Assembly: GCA_040754815.1 (NCBI GenBank)
Contig: JBFMBX010000007.1
Span: 124,001-188,000 of the forward strand
DNA from: Bellilinea sp040754815
GTDB taxonomy: Bacteria > Chloroflexota > Anaerolineae > Anaerolineales > Anaerolineaceae
Length of the DNA: 64,000 bases
Reading direction: 5' to 3'
Shown: one piece after another, positions 17,440 through 26,178 of the stretch
How positions within the stretch are numbered: position 1 is the first letter of the stretch
Layout: every line of letters starts with the position of its first letter
Position numbers and translations under genes: made by a program
The notes under the pieces: generated by a model
What the model was told of the DNA's origin: nothing
What the model saw: the letters and a program-made list of their open reading frames with translations, nothing else
Database searches by the model: none

Positions 17440-18666
17440 TTATTCCAGCCGGCGCAGCAGCAGGTCGCACAATTCGCGCACCGCGCCGTGACCGCCCGGC
17501 CGGGTCAGTATCAAATCCGCCCGGCGCAGCACCTCCGGCTGGGCATCGGCAACCGCAACTGCACACCCAACCAGATCGAAACACACCAGATCGTTGACAT
17601 CGTTGCCCACAAAGACCACCGCGCGGGCATCCAGATCATGTTCTTTCATATACTCGCTCAAACGGGCGGCTTTGTCATCCACACCCTGCAACACCGGCAC
17701 GCCCATCTTGCGGCAGCGGGCCGCCACCGCACCGTCTTTTTCGGTGGAAAGCACCAGCGTACGAATGCCCGCCCGGTGCAGCGCCTGAATGCCGAGGCTA
17801 TCCGAACGGTAGGCCGCCACGAATTCATGGCCATCGGCATCTACCCACACACGGTTATCGGTCAACACACCGTCAAAGTCGAACACCACCAGCGCCACCT
17901 GCTCCGGCAAAGGACGGCGCACCTGCCCGGGATGCACCATCTCCAACCCGCCGTGATAGACCAGCCACTCGGCGCGCGCCCAATCGGAAAGCGAATCGAT
18001 ATCCACCGTGTAGCGCGGGTCAATCATTATCGGCAGAATCACATCCCCGCTCATCGAATTCTTTTCCAAAATGGTCATCGGGCGGATGACATCAATGTGG
18101 CCGGTTTGCCAGTAAACCGGCGGCAGCAACTGGCGCGGGGCGTTATACGGCTCCGGCACCCCCGGCACATCCAGTAAATTTTTCATCTGACCGGTTTGCA
18201 GGTCAATCCGCCACATTTTGTGCGGGTTCTGCCCGGCCGGCACCACGCCGCGCACCGAATCGGCTTCCGGATGTTCCAGCAGGATGCGCACTGCCTCATC
18301 CACCAGCCCCACAGGGCGGATGGGAGAGGTGGGGCGCAGCTGCACCACCACATCGGGAGCATAGGCCTCATTGGCCGTCAGCCAGGCCAGCGCGTGTTGA
18401 AAGACCGGCAAATCCAGCGTTGAATCCTGCGCCAGTTCCGCCGGGCGCAAAAAAGGCACCTCGGCACCGTAGGCGCGCGCCACATCGGCAATCTCCGCAT
18501 CATCGGTCGAAACAATCACCCGCGTCACCCGCTGCGATTGCAGCGCCGCAGCAATGCTGTACGCAATCAACGGATGACCGGCAAAATTACGGATATTCTT
18601 GCGCGGAATGCCCTTGGAGCCGCCACGCGCCGGGATGATTGCCAGCACTTCGGTATTGTTTACCAT
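17440..18666 (-). CDS. neuA: CMP-acylneuraminate synthetase fused to a KdsC-like HAD phosphatase
   Basis: 408 residues. Domain 1 (about 1-235) is NeuA: VLAIIPARGGSKGIPRKNI, STDDAEIADVARAYGAEVPFLRP, and QLRPTSPIRP. Domain 2 (about 245-408) is a KdsC/YrbI-type HAD phosphatase: VVFDFDGVLTDNRV with the nucleophile Asp, LVLSTEKDGAVAARC, and FVGNDVNDL. One polypeptide could therefore dephosphorylate a 9-phosphate (or 8-phosphate) sugar acid and activate it with CTP (inference). A similar two-domain layout is known from animal CMAS. Its start overlaps the end of the SDR gene; the synthase gene follows 38 bases later. Confidence 0.88.
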   Translation of the reverse strand: MVNNTEVLAIIPARGGSKGIPRKNIRNFAGHPLIAYSIAAALQSQRVTRVIVSTDDAEIADVARAYGAEVPFLRPAELAQDSTLDLPVFQHALAWLTANEAYAPDVVVQLRPTSPIRPVGLVDEAVRILLEHPEADSVRGVVPAGQNPHKMWRIDLQTGQMKNLLDVPGVPEPYNAPRQLLPPVYWQTGHIDVIRPMTILEKNSMSGDVILPIMIDPRYTVDIDSLSDWARAEWLVYHGGLEMVHPGQVRRPLPEQVALVVFDFDGVLTDNRVWVDADGHEFVAAYRSDSLGIQALHRAGIRTLVLSTEKDGAVAARCRKMGVPVLQGVDDKAARLSEYMKEHDLDARAVVFVGNDVNDLVCFDLVGCAVAVADAQPEVLRRADLILTRPGGHGAVRELCDLLLRRLE

Positions 18667-19484
18667 GCCGTCCAGCCTCCGTCCACCACCAGATTGGCAC
18701 CGGTCATATAACTGGACGCCTCCGATGCCAGAAAGAGCAGCGCGCCGTTCATTTCATCCTGTTCGGCCATGCGTCCCATCACCGTGCGGTAACTGTAATT
18801 TTCTACAAACAGGGGATCATGTTGATTATAAACCCCGCCGGGGGTGAGTGCATTGACGCGAATGTTGCGCCCGGCGTAATAGGTAGCCAGATAGCGGGTC
18901 AGCCCCAGCACGCCGGCTTTGGTCACCGAGTAGAACACCGGCTTATATTGCGGCGGCTGGCCGGGGCGCTGATAGATACGCTGGTCCGGCCCCACCAGCC
19001 CGTAGGTAGAGCAAATGTTGATGATGACGCCGTGATTCTGGGCCAGCATCGGCTTGACCGCCGCCTGCGCGCTCAGAAACATGCCGGTCAGGTTGACATC
19101 CAGCGCCTGCCGCCACGCCTCCACGGGGTAAGTTTCAAAAGCGTTGCCCTGCTGCTGGGCAGCATGTTCGGCGTCGAACTTGGGGTCCATCGCCGCGCTG
19201 CACACCAGCACATCCAGCCGGCCAAAATGGTTGAGCGCTGCCGCCACCATGTCCTCCACCGAAACGGGGTCGGTCACATCCACGCCCGTGCCAATTGCCT
19301 GAAAACCGTCTTTTTGCAGGTTTTCAGCCAGCGTAATGGCCGTCATACGGTTCAGGTCAGCCACCACCACCGCAGCGCCCGCCTCCGCCAGTGTGCGGCA
19401 GAACTGCCGCCCCAGCAGGCCGGCGCCGCCGGTTACCACGGCAACCTGTCCATCCATTCGGAATTTATCGAAAATATGGCTCAT
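18660..19484 (-). CDS. SDR family oxidoreductase (PtmA-like)
   Basis: 274 residues, ATG at 19484 with GAGGT upstream. Classical SDR: VAVVTGGAGLLGRQFCRTLAE, VCSAAMDP, INICSTYG (catalytic Ser), and YSVTKAGVLGLTRYLA (Tyr/Lys), ending YMTGANLVVDGGWTAW. Its start resembles PtmA of the Campylobacter legionaminic acid locus, which also lies beside a CMP-sugar synthetase. Here it directly precedes the NeuA fusion, with overlap. The role is probably in making or modifying the amino-sugar precursor (inference). Confidence 0.82.
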   Translation of the reverse strand: MSHIFDKFRMDGQVAVVTGGAGLLGRQFCRTLAEAGAAVVVADLNRMTAITLAENLQKDGFQAIGTGVDVTDPVSVEDMVAAALNHFGRLDVLVCSAAMDPKFDAEHAAQQQGNAFETYPVEAWRQALDVNLTGMFLSAQAAVKPMLAQNHGVIINICSTYGLVGPDQRIYQRPGQPPQYKPVFYSVTKAGVLGLTRYLATYYAGRNIRVNALTPGGVYNQHDPLFVENYSYRTVMGRMAEQDEMNGALLFLASEASSYMTGANLVVDGGWTAW

Positions 19485-19494
19485 AGTACCTCGT

Positions 19495-20250
19495 TCAGGG
19501 AATTTGATAGCGTTTTTTCATCATCACCCACTGTTCCGCCGAGCAGGAAGGGGACGGCAGCGGCATATCATCCGGGCAGGAATGCACCGCAAAATACGGC
19601 CCGCAGGCATCCGTACAGGTTGCCACGATGCAGGGGTTGCCGTTCGGATCAATGCGGCATTCGGTCTCGCAGGAAACGTTCTGGCCGCGCTGCTCGCAGG
19701 CCGTGTTCAGGTAACCCACAGGCGTGGGCGGAACCACGAAAACCAGCGGAATGGTCAGTGTACTGCGGTAAACTTCTGCCCCGCTTTCGGCATTCAGAAA
19801 AACCAGCGGTAAGGGCTGATCAATTGCCGGTTTCGAAAGTCCCTGACAAAACAACCTGCCGGCATAACGTTCATCCACCGAGCACTGATACTCTTTGCCG
19901 TCCAGTTTCAAAAGCAGGGGTTGAGCAATGCCCGGCAGGTGAAACTGAATCATCCAGCCGAAGGGGCTGCTTTCCAGCGTAATCACCCGCAGGGAGGAAA
20001 AATCGGCCAGCGGAGCCGGTGTTGAGGTCACCGTTGGAGTGGGCAGACTGGTTGGGGTGGCGGTCGGTGTCGCGGTGGGTTGAACTTCCGCCGTTGCCGT
20101 GGGCAGGGGCGTTGAACTGGCAACCGCCGCAACCGTTGGGCTTTCCGTTGGGGCAGCGGAAGCCGCCTGACCGGGCGAGGAAACTTGCGGATTGCACGCC
20201 GCAACTAAAAACACCAAAAGAGACAACAACCAGAACCGGTATTGCTTCAT
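19495..20250 (-). CDS. Cys-rich lipoprotein, paralogue A of a tandem pair
   Basis: The start at ATG 20250 is preferred over a TTG four codons earlier; GAGAGAAG lies just upstream. 251 residues. Lipobox VAAC, then a Pro/Thr/Ser linker of about 65 residues, then a domain of about 165 residues. Conserved with the next gene: Y.C, RLFCQGLSKP..DQ, and a Cys-dense end (SCETECRIDPNGNPC, CTDACGPYFAVHSC, CSAEQW) finishing RYQIP. The domain is probably disulfide-rich and outside the cell. I do not recognise the family. It sits inside the glycan operon between an SDR gene and its paralogue. Confidence 0.75.
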   Translation of the reverse strand: MKQYRFWLLSLLVFLVAACNPQVSSPGQAASAAPTESPTVAAVASSTPLPTATAEVQPTATPTATPTSLPTPTVTSTPAPLADFSSLRVITLESSPFGWMIQFHLPGIAQPLLLKLDGKEYQCSVDERYAGRLFCQGLSKPAIDQPLPLVFLNAESGAEVYRSTLTIPLVFVVPPTPVGYLNTACEQRGQNVSCETECRIDPNGNPCIVATCTDACGPYFAVHSCPDDMPLPSPSCSAEQWVMMKKRYQIP

Positions 20251-20264
20251 TTCTTCTCTCAAAC

Positions 20265-21032
20265 TCAGGGGATATTATAGCGGGCTTTCATTTCGGCCCA
20301 CTGTTCATCCGTACACAAGGATGGATAGACATCCACATTCTCCGGGCAGGTATGAACCGAAAAGTACAAACCGCACGAATCGTAACAACTGGCCACCACA
20401 CACGGCTCGCCTTCCGGCGGGATGCGGCATTCCATTTCGCATTTTACATCCAGCCCGCGCTGGGGACAGTTGGGGTCGTAATAACCCTGTGGCATGGGGG
20501 TAATCACCAGATTTGCCGGGATCGAGGTAACCGCCTCATAAACCACTTCGCTGCTCTCAGGTTCGCGCAGGATCAGCCGCACGGATTGATCCACCGGCGG
20601 TTTGGCCAGTCCGTTGCAAAACAGGCGGTTTGGCGCGCTTTCCGCCAGCTGACACACATAATTAACCCCGTTGAGGGTCAGGTTATAGACCTTTTGGAGG
20701 TTGGGAATTTCCAGAATGATGCTGGCGCCGTCATAGCGGGCGGTAACCCCGATAAAGCGCAGGTTGGAAAACTCCGGCGCCGGGGTGGGGGTTTCAGTGG
20801 GAGGGAGGGTGGGGGTAGGCGTCAGTGTGAGGGTCACTGTCGGCGAGGGCGTGGGGGTAGAATCCACGGTTGGCGTAGAGGTCGGGTAGAGGGCCGTCAT
20901 CGCCATAGACAGCGCAGTTTCCTCGATATCGGGGGTAGGCGTGGGTGTCTGCCCCGGTTGACAGGCACTCAGTAAAAAGATGGCAATCAGCGCCATGATG
21001 ATCATGCGGGTAAAGCGGTCACTGTTTTGCAT
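20265..21032 (-). CDS. Cys-rich lipoprotein, paralogue B of a tandem pair
   Basis: 255 residues. The signal peptide ends in LSAC, followed by a TPTPTP linker to about residue 85 and the same Cys-rich domain as its neighbour: YVCQLAESAPNRLFCNGLAKP, KCEMECRIPPEGEPC, CYDSCGLYFSVHTC, CTDEQWAEMKARYNIP. The cysteine positions of the two copies line up throughout, while the linkers do not, which fits an old tandem duplication. The function is unknown; being in a glycan export operon, it may assist glycan attachment or sensing at the cell surface (inference). Confidence 0.75.
   Translation of the reverse strand: MQNSDRFTRMIIMALIAIFLLSACQPGQTPTPTPDIEETALSMAMTALYPTSTPTVDSTPTPSPTVTLTLTPTPTLPPTETPTPAPEFSNLRFIGVTARYDGASIILEIPNLQKVYNLTLNGVNYVCQLAESAPNRLFCNGLAKPPVDQSVRLILREPESSEVVYEAVTSIPANLVITPMPQGYYDPNCPQRGLDVKCEMECRIPPEGEPCVVASCYDSCGLYFSVHTCPENVDVYPSLCTDEQWAEMKARYNIP
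20799..20815 (+). other. G-quadruplex-forming motif
   Basis: Four G-tracts with single-base loops (GGGAGGGAGGGTGGGGG) lie on the plus strand inside the linker-coding part of lipoprotein B, so the G-rich strand is the transcription template. Motifs with 1-base loops are the most stable class. It may be only a by-product of Pro/Thr codons. Confidence 0.55.
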
Positions 21033-21043
21033 TCTTTAAGTCC

Positions 21044-22030
21044 TCATAACGAAATGGTCAATCCCTGCCGGGCTGAATCGAGTGCGGCGAGGGCAATTTT
21101 CAGGGCGCGTTCGCCGTCATCGAGCGTGCACAGCGGCTCGGCTTCGCCGCGCACCACCGCCAGAAAATGGCGCATCTGTTCCAAAAACATCCAGTTGCGT
21201 TCGAAATCGGCCGGCGGTTGGGCGCGGTAAGGCTCGGCATCCCCTCTCCGTTGCCAGGTGAGCATCCCGCTGGCGTTTTCCCAGTTCAGCACGCCCTCGC
21301 TGCCGATCACCTGCAGGGTGTGCTGGGCAGGCTGCTGCGCATAATCCAGATGCACACTGCCAATTGCCCGGTTTTCAAACCCCAGCAGAATTTCCGCCAC
21401 CGCATCCAGATTCAGGTCTAATTCCGGCAGGGGGGCGGTCATCGCGCTGACCGTGCGGATTTCTCCCAAGATCATGCGCAGATAATCCAGCGGGTGGCAG
21501 AGGGTCAGCACCACCCCACCGCCCAGTTCCGGGCGGGCAGCATAACTTTGCCGGTAATCTTCCCACGGATGCCAGTTGGGCAGATACTCGCCCCAGTGCG
21601 CCCGCACGGCCAGCGGACGGCCGATTTCCCCGGCGGCGATCACGGCTGCCGCCGTGCGCAGCGTAGGATGAAAACGGAACTGAAAACCCATCAGCAGTCG
21701 CCCGCCGCCCTCGCGCAAGGCAGCGTGCAATTCGTCCAGTCCATCCGGTGAATGGGAAATCGGTTTTTCCATCAGGATATGACATCCCTCGCGCGCCGCC
21801 GGAATGGCCACCGAAAGATGCAGGGCGGTGGGATTGGAGATGATTACCGCATCCGGGCGACGTGCCAGAGCCGCTTCCAGCGTGGTTTCGGTAGGAAACT
21901 GCTCAATCTCGTCGGTCGGCAGGGTGGAGCGATTCGTACGGTAGAGTACAATATCCCGTTCGCCCAGCGCCAGTAAATTACGCAGGTGCCTGCGGCCAAT
22001 GGAACCAAAACCAGCGATCAAAAATTTCAT
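21044..22030 (-). CDS. Gfo/Idh/MocA family oxidoreductase
   Basis: The start at ATG 22030 is preferred to the TTG just before it; AGGTG is 6-7 bases upstream. 328 residues. The Rossmann start FLIAGFGSIGRRHLRNLL is followed by a C-terminal alpha/beta domain with the family motif ILMEKPISHSPDGLDEL (catalytic Lys in EKP). Such enzymes oxidise or reduce hydroxyls of sugars or sugar nucleotides using NAD(P). It probably acts on a glycan precursor, as its neighbours are NeuA, SDR and GT-B genes. Confidence 0.85.
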   Translation of the reverse strand: MKFLIAGFGSIGRRHLRNLLALGERDIVLYRTNRSTLPTDEIEQFPTETTLEAALARRPDAVIISNPTALHLSVAIPAAREGCHILMEKPISHSPDGLDELHAALREGGGRLLMGFQFRFHPTLRTAAAVIAAGEIGRPLAVRAHWGEYLPNWHPWEDYRQSYAARPELGGGVVLTLCHPLDYLRMILGEIRTVSAMTAPLPELDLNLDAVAEILLGFENRAIGSVHLDYAQQPAQHTLQVIGSEGVLNWENASGMLTWQRRGDAEPYRAQPPADFERNWMFLEQMRHFLAVVRGEAEPLCTLDDGERALKIALAALDSARQGLTISL

Positions 22031-22039
22031 CAAATCACC

Positions 22040-23470
22040 TCATACCAGAGAAAGCAAGTATTCTGCCGTGCGCCTCCCGGCACTGCCATCCGTGAAGGTC
22101 ACCTCGCGCTCCACAAAGCGGCGGCGCGCCTCGCGGTCGGCATCCGGCTGCATCAGGTAAAAATTGACCGCTTCGCACACCTGCTCCGCGTTCAGCGCCA
22201 CCCGCCCGGCGCCCGCCTGACGAAAACGCAGGTGGGTCGGCCATTCGGCAATTTCAGAAAGCGCCAGCGAAAACTTGCCGGGCGCGTTCCATCCGCCGGG
22301 CGTATCAATGCACACGCTCACAATTGGGCGGTCGTGAATGGCGGTTTCCACCACCATGGTGGAATACACGGTCAGGAATACATCCGCATGGGCCATCATC
22401 GAGGATTTTTCAGGCATGTCCTCGCCGGAATAATAACCCAGTTCACCTCCCAACGGCACCGGTTCGACCAGATGCACGTGCGGCAATTCACTGACCAGTT
22501 GCCGAACGCGCCGGGCTTCTTTTTCGTACAGCGAACCGGGGATGAAATGGTTGGGGTGCAGACGGATGAGTAATTGCGCCGGCTGGGCCAGCCGCTCCTC
22601 GGCCACCAGCCGTGCCAGCGCTTCGATATTCGGGTAATTCGGTGCAAAAGTCACAAAACTGGAAGCATAAGCCAGCAGTTTGCGCTGCGGGTCAAGCCCG
22701 TGCAGGGCAAAATATTCCTCGCGGCTCATCTGCCACTGTTTGCGGAAGTAACCATCGTAGGTAGGTATACCGCCGATGTTGACCCGCTCCGCCCGCCAGT
22801 CCGAACCCAACACCAGTTCTTCCTTTTGAATTTCCGACCAGCAGGTAGCGTAATCTACCGGCGCACCGGGCAGGCGGTAACTGCTGGGGTTATCCCAGCC
22901 GATGATCGCCGTGGCGGTGGGAATGCCCTGCCTGACCGCCTCGCGCAGCAGGTAGCGGTCGTAGCGCCAGCCGGGGGTACTGGCAACCACCAGCGCCGGG
23001 CGGTACTTTGCGAACAGGTCGGTGTAAATCTGCGGTGTGTAACGCATTTGAAAGTTAACCAAAGCCCGCCGCGCCGCAGCCGAATTGCGCAAAACGGCCG
23101 TTGCAGTGCGGATGATGGGCATCAGCAATTTGCCCCGCCGCGAGGTCTCGTACTGCATCTGGCGCATGTGGCCGTCCATGGCGTTGGTATTAATGCGCCG
23201 TGAACCGCCCATCCAGCGCAGGAAGTGCAGCCAGTATTGCAGGCTGTGATCGTGAGTTTCAAAATAATGGCGCGCCTGTTTGAGCCGCAGCCCCTCCACA
23301 ATCAGGCCCGGCTGCCCAAAGCGGCGTTGAATCTGCTCCACCAGACCGTCATCGGTCAGTAAAACCACCTCAACCCCGCCGTTCAGCAGGGTGGGCAGCA
23401 CATCCGTCTGTAAAAAATACACCACGGCCAATCCGTGATCGGCACTGATTAAAATGCGTTTATCACTCAT
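22040..23470 (-). CDS. GT-B-fold glycosyl/glycerophosphotransferase-like protein
   Basis: 476 residues. The N-terminal half begins RILISADHGLAVVYFLQTDV. The second half has the GT-B donor-site layout: KLLAYASSFVTFAPNYPNIE, LLIRLHPNHFIPGSLYEKE, MMAHADVFLTVYSTMVVETA (Ser-Thr and Glu of the donor site) and DRPIVSVCIDTP. This resembles UDP-GlcNAc 2-epimerase and CDP-glycerol-transferase-type folds used in capsule synthesis. Exact activity unknown. It lies between the Gfo/Idh gene and a GT2-like gene. Confidence 0.65.
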   Translation of the reverse strand: MSDKRILISADHGLAVVYFLQTDVLPTLLNGGVEVVLLTDDGLVEQIQRRFGQPGLIVEGLRLKQARHYFETHDHSLQYWLHFLRWMGGSRRINTNAMDGHMRQMQYETSRRGKLLMPIIRTATAVLRNSAAARRALVNFQMRYTPQIYTDLFAKYRPALVVASTPGWRYDRYLLREAVRQGIPTATAIIGWDNPSSYRLPGAPVDYATCWSEIQKEELVLGSDWRAERVNIGGIPTYDGYFRKQWQMSREEYFALHGLDPQRKLLAYASSFVTFAPNYPNIEALARLVAEERLAQPAQLLIRLHPNHFIPGSLYEKEARRVRQLVSELPHVHLVEPVPLGGELGYYSGEDMPEKSSMMAHADVFLTVYSTMVVETAIHDRPIVSVCIDTPGGWNAPGKFSLALSEIAEWPTHLRFRQAGAGRVALNAEQVCEAVNFYLMQPDADREARRRFVEREVTFTDGSAGRRTAEYLLSLV

Positions 23471-23496
23471 AAATCGCGAGGATGAACCTCCTGCCT

Positions 23497-24453
23497 TTAC
23501 TGGCGATCATAATACCAGCGAAAGATCGAATCATACAGTTTCAATAAAAATCCCCGCACCGGCGGAAAATCCAGAAGGGCATTGTGGCGTTTGGGCGGAG
23601 TACGCTCCCCAACTGCCTGACCGCTTTTCAGACCGCGCAGGGTGTTGCTCAAATTCATGGCATAGGGCTGAGTCGGCATCAGCCGCAGCAGGCCGGCATC
23701 GTTCACCCGCTGATCGAGCTGTTTAACCTGCCCCATCGGGCGATCCATGTTGAACGGCAAAAACTGCGCCAGCGTGGCTTTATATGCCGTAAACTGCCAG
23801 TGCGAAGCGCCGGCAATCGCCTGCACCCCGCGGTAGGTGAGGCGTACATCTTCGGTGGTTTCGTAACGCCGGCGGATTTCTTCCTCGCTCTGCCCAAGGC
23901 TCAGGTCAAATTCGCGGAACACTTCCCACGGAATGAACTGCCCGCGCTCAATCTGTACTTCCGGCCGGGCTTCGGCCCATGTCAGTGTGGTGCTGTAAAA
24001 CTGGGGGTTGGTGCGGAAGGGACGCGCCGTGACCATGCCCACATTGGGGAAAGTTTCCAGTAATTCCACACTGGCTTTGAGCCAGCCGGGGTAGAACAAC
24101 ACATCACTGTCGGCATAGGCAATGATTTCTCCCGGCGCACCGCTTAAAATAATATTCCACGCCCCACCCTTGCCGAGGTTTTTCTCGGAAAGGATCAGAT
24201 ACTGGATATTACCGGCACGCTGTTCACCCAACAACCAGTCCTGCACCTCGGCGCATGAACCGTTATCAAACACCAGCAGGTCAAAGGGCAAACCGGCCTC
24301 GCGCCGCGCCGATTCAAGGCAAACCTTCAGCACATCCAGCGTTTCGGCATAAAAACCGCTCAGGAACGGGATGTAATTTAACACCGCTACGGTAATGCGT
24401 TCCGGTTTGGCCACTTCTTTGACAAATTTAGCCGGGTTTTGTCCTACACGCAT
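23497..24453 (-). CDS. GT2-like glycosyltransferase
   Basis: 318 residues, ATG at 24453 with GGAGGGATGAGCG upstream. The GT-A core is ITVAVLNYIPFLSGFYAETLD, LLVFDNGSCAEVQ, SEKNLGKGGAWNIIL and AYADSDVLFYPGW (DXD as DSD). A second half has AGASHWQFTAYKATLAQFLPFN. The motifs are GT2-like, with a longer loop after the first strand. The donor and acceptor are unknown. It lies 3 bases upstream of the 24457 gene's end, so the pair is probably cotranscribed. Confidence 0.8.
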   Translation of the reverse strand: MRVGQNPAKFVKEVAKPERITVAVLNYIPFLSGFYAETLDVLKVCLESARREAGLPFDLLVFDNGSCAEVQDWLLGEQRAGNIQYLILSEKNLGKGGAWNIILSGAPGEIIAYADSDVLFYPGWLKASVELLETFPNVGMVTARPFRTNPQFYSTTLTWAEARPEVQIERGQFIPWEVFREFDLSLGQSEEEIRRRYETTEDVRLTYRGVQAIAGASHWQFTAYKATLAQFLPFNMDRPMGQVKQLDQRVNDAGLLRLMPTQPYAMNLSNTLRGLKSGQAVGERTPPKRHNALLDFPPVRGFLLKLYDSIFRWYYDRQ

Positions 24454-24456
24454 CGC

Positions 24457-25389
24457 TCATCCCTCCTTTCTGAGGTTAGCCGCAAGGCGTTTGCGCGCTT
24501 CGGCATACGCCCGGTAGGGGTGAAAAAGGGCAAAAAACAGCCACGCCAGCGCCGGCGAATGCAGCCGCACCAGCGGGAAGATTTCCACCTCGCGGCGCAG
24601 TTTTTCACCTTTCAGCGGCAAGCGGGAGATGCCCTCAGCGGTCAGGCGGTGGGTGGCATCCGCCAGTTTGAAGATTGTCAACTTGCCCCCACCCAGCCGC
24701 ACATTTTCGTCCGTTTCGGGAAGGCGGTAATGCGGCTGACCGCCCGGCAGGTGCGAGTAGTCGTGATTCTGATGCAAAATCATCACGCCCTCGCTGGCAT
24801 CCAGCACCGGCATACCGGCCGCCCGCGCGGCGTAAATCATCCAGTTATCCCAGCCGGCGCGCCCCACCGCCATGGGCGGCACTTCGGTAAAGCAGCCGCG
24901 CGGGAAGATGAAATAATCACTGCCGCCGGGCGGGTGGAGCCGTCCTTCATCACGCGCTAGTTGACGCAGTCGTCCAGCCCAGTCGCCTTCAAAATCCAGC
25001 GGCTGGCGCACATCCACATCCCAGCGCTGCCCGACAATGAGGAAACGCGCAAACTGCGCGGCAGCCCGCCTTGCGGCGGCTATAAAATCCGGCAGCAGAA
25101 TAATATCGGCGTTGACATAAGCCATCATGTCGCCGCTGCCGTGCTGTCGGGCTAAATCAAAAATCGAGCGGATCAGCGGCGTGCCGTAAGCGTTGCGTTC
25201 CACCTGCGGTAGATGCCGGATGCCCAGCTCAGCCGCCGTTTCGGCTAACCCCTCTTCATCGCCAATCAGCAGCACTTCCACCTCATCCCCCAGCGCCAGC
25301 CACGAGCGCAGGGCATTGCGCTGAATCAGCGCAATGTGCGGGTTGGTGAACGGCTTTGGCGCGGTGAAAATGGTCAGTAATGGCGGCAT
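24457..25389 (-). CDS. GT-A-fold glycosyltransferase-like protein
   Basis: 310 residues. It opens LLTIFTAPKPFTNPHIALIQRNALRSW and has MMAYVNADIILLPDF (DXD-like NADI), FLIVGQRWDVDV and a GWDNWMIYAARAAG stretch. This fits the small GT-A family found in many polysaccharide clusters that lacks a precise name. It probably transfers a hexose or amino-sugar (inference). The gene is packed between the GT2-like gene and SpsF-like nucleotidyltransferase with gaps of only 3 bases. Confidence 0.65.
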   Translation of the reverse strand: MPPLLTIFTAPKPFTNPHIALIQRNALRSWLALGDEVEVLLIGDEEGLAETAAELGIRHLPQVERNAYGTPLIRSIFDLARQHGSGDMMAYVNADIILLPDFIAAARRAAAQFARFLIVGQRWDVDVRQPLDFEGDWAGRLRQLARDEGRLHPPGGSDYFIFPRGCFTEVPPMAVGRAGWDNWMIYAARAAGMPVLDASEGVMILHQNHDYSHLPGGQPHYRLPETDENVRLGGGKLTIFKLADATHRLTAEGISRLPLKGEKLRREVEIFPLVRLHSPALAWLFFALFHPYRAYAEARKRLAANLRKEG

Positions 25390-25392
25390 GGC

Positions 25393-26178
25393 TCAATTTT
25401 CCTTTTTACCAAACCGTTCGTCATACTCGTTGAACCAGTGATGCTGCACACCGGCATTAAGCGACTGCACTTCCGGGTGCTGCAGCCAGACCGGCAACAC
25501 ATCCAGCCACGAAAGCGGCGGATTATTCTCAAAGAGGGCAAACAAGGCCCGCATGGCGGTCAGGTCTTCGGGCGTGTCCACCGTCCAGCGCAGGTTGCCG
25601 TAATCCTGGCCGGCGTGGATGACATGCACCTTGAACCGCCCCTCCTCCTCGTACAAATACGGCATGACATGCTCGCGTTCGTGCGGTTTATCCGCCTCCC
25701 GCCACGCTCGTTCCAGCGCGGCAAAGGTGCACACTTCCGTATCCAGCCCGATTGGGAAGGTACGCTTCCACGGCGGCGGCAGGCGGTTGGCGGCAAAATC
25801 CACCTGATGCTCGAAAAAGGCTTCCACCGTTTGGTCAATCACCAGCGGGTCAATCAGGGGACAGTCGGCGGTTATGCGCACGATGACATCGGCGCCGTAA
25901 GTCCGCGCAGCCTGATAGAAGCGATCCAGCACATCGAACAGACTCCCGCGAAAGCAGTCATAACCCTCTCGCCGGCAAAATTCTGCCGCCGGGTCATCAC
26001 TGGCATCGGTGGTGGTGGCTACCACCACATGGTGAACGGATTTCGCCAGCCGGACGCGCTCGACCACGTGCGCCAGCATCGGCTTACCGCCCAAATCGGC
26101 CAGAATTTTCCCCGGCAGGCGGCTGGAAGTCATCCGTCCCTGCACAATAGCCACCACATGCGGTTGGGTTGCTGCCAT
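25393..26178 (-). CDS. spsF: SpsF-like cytidylyltransferase family protein
   Basis: Start ATG 26178, which overlaps the GT4 stop (TGATG) and has AAGGAG upstream; a TTG one codon earlier is less likely. 261 residues. The N-terminus VVAIVQGRMTSSRLPGKILADLGGKPML is the SpsF signature; later VVVATTTDASDDP and RITADCPLIDP. SpsF is the CMP-sugar synthetase-like protein of spore coat and some legionaminic or pseudaminic loci. This is the third nucleotidyltransferase of this superfamily in the run. Confidence 0.85.
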   Translation of the reverse strand: MAATQPHVVAIVQGRMTSSRLPGKILADLGGKPMLAHVVERVRLAKSVHHVVVATTTDASDDPAAEFCRREGYDCFRGSLFDVLDRFYQAARTYGADVIVRITADCPLIDPLVIDQTVEAFFEHQVDFAANRLPPPWKRTFPIGLDTEVCTFAALERAWREADKPHEREHVMPYLYEEEGRFKVHVIHAGQDYGNLRWTVDTPEDLTAMRALFALFENNPPLSWLDVLPVWLQHPEVQSLNAGVQHHWFNEYDERFGKKEN

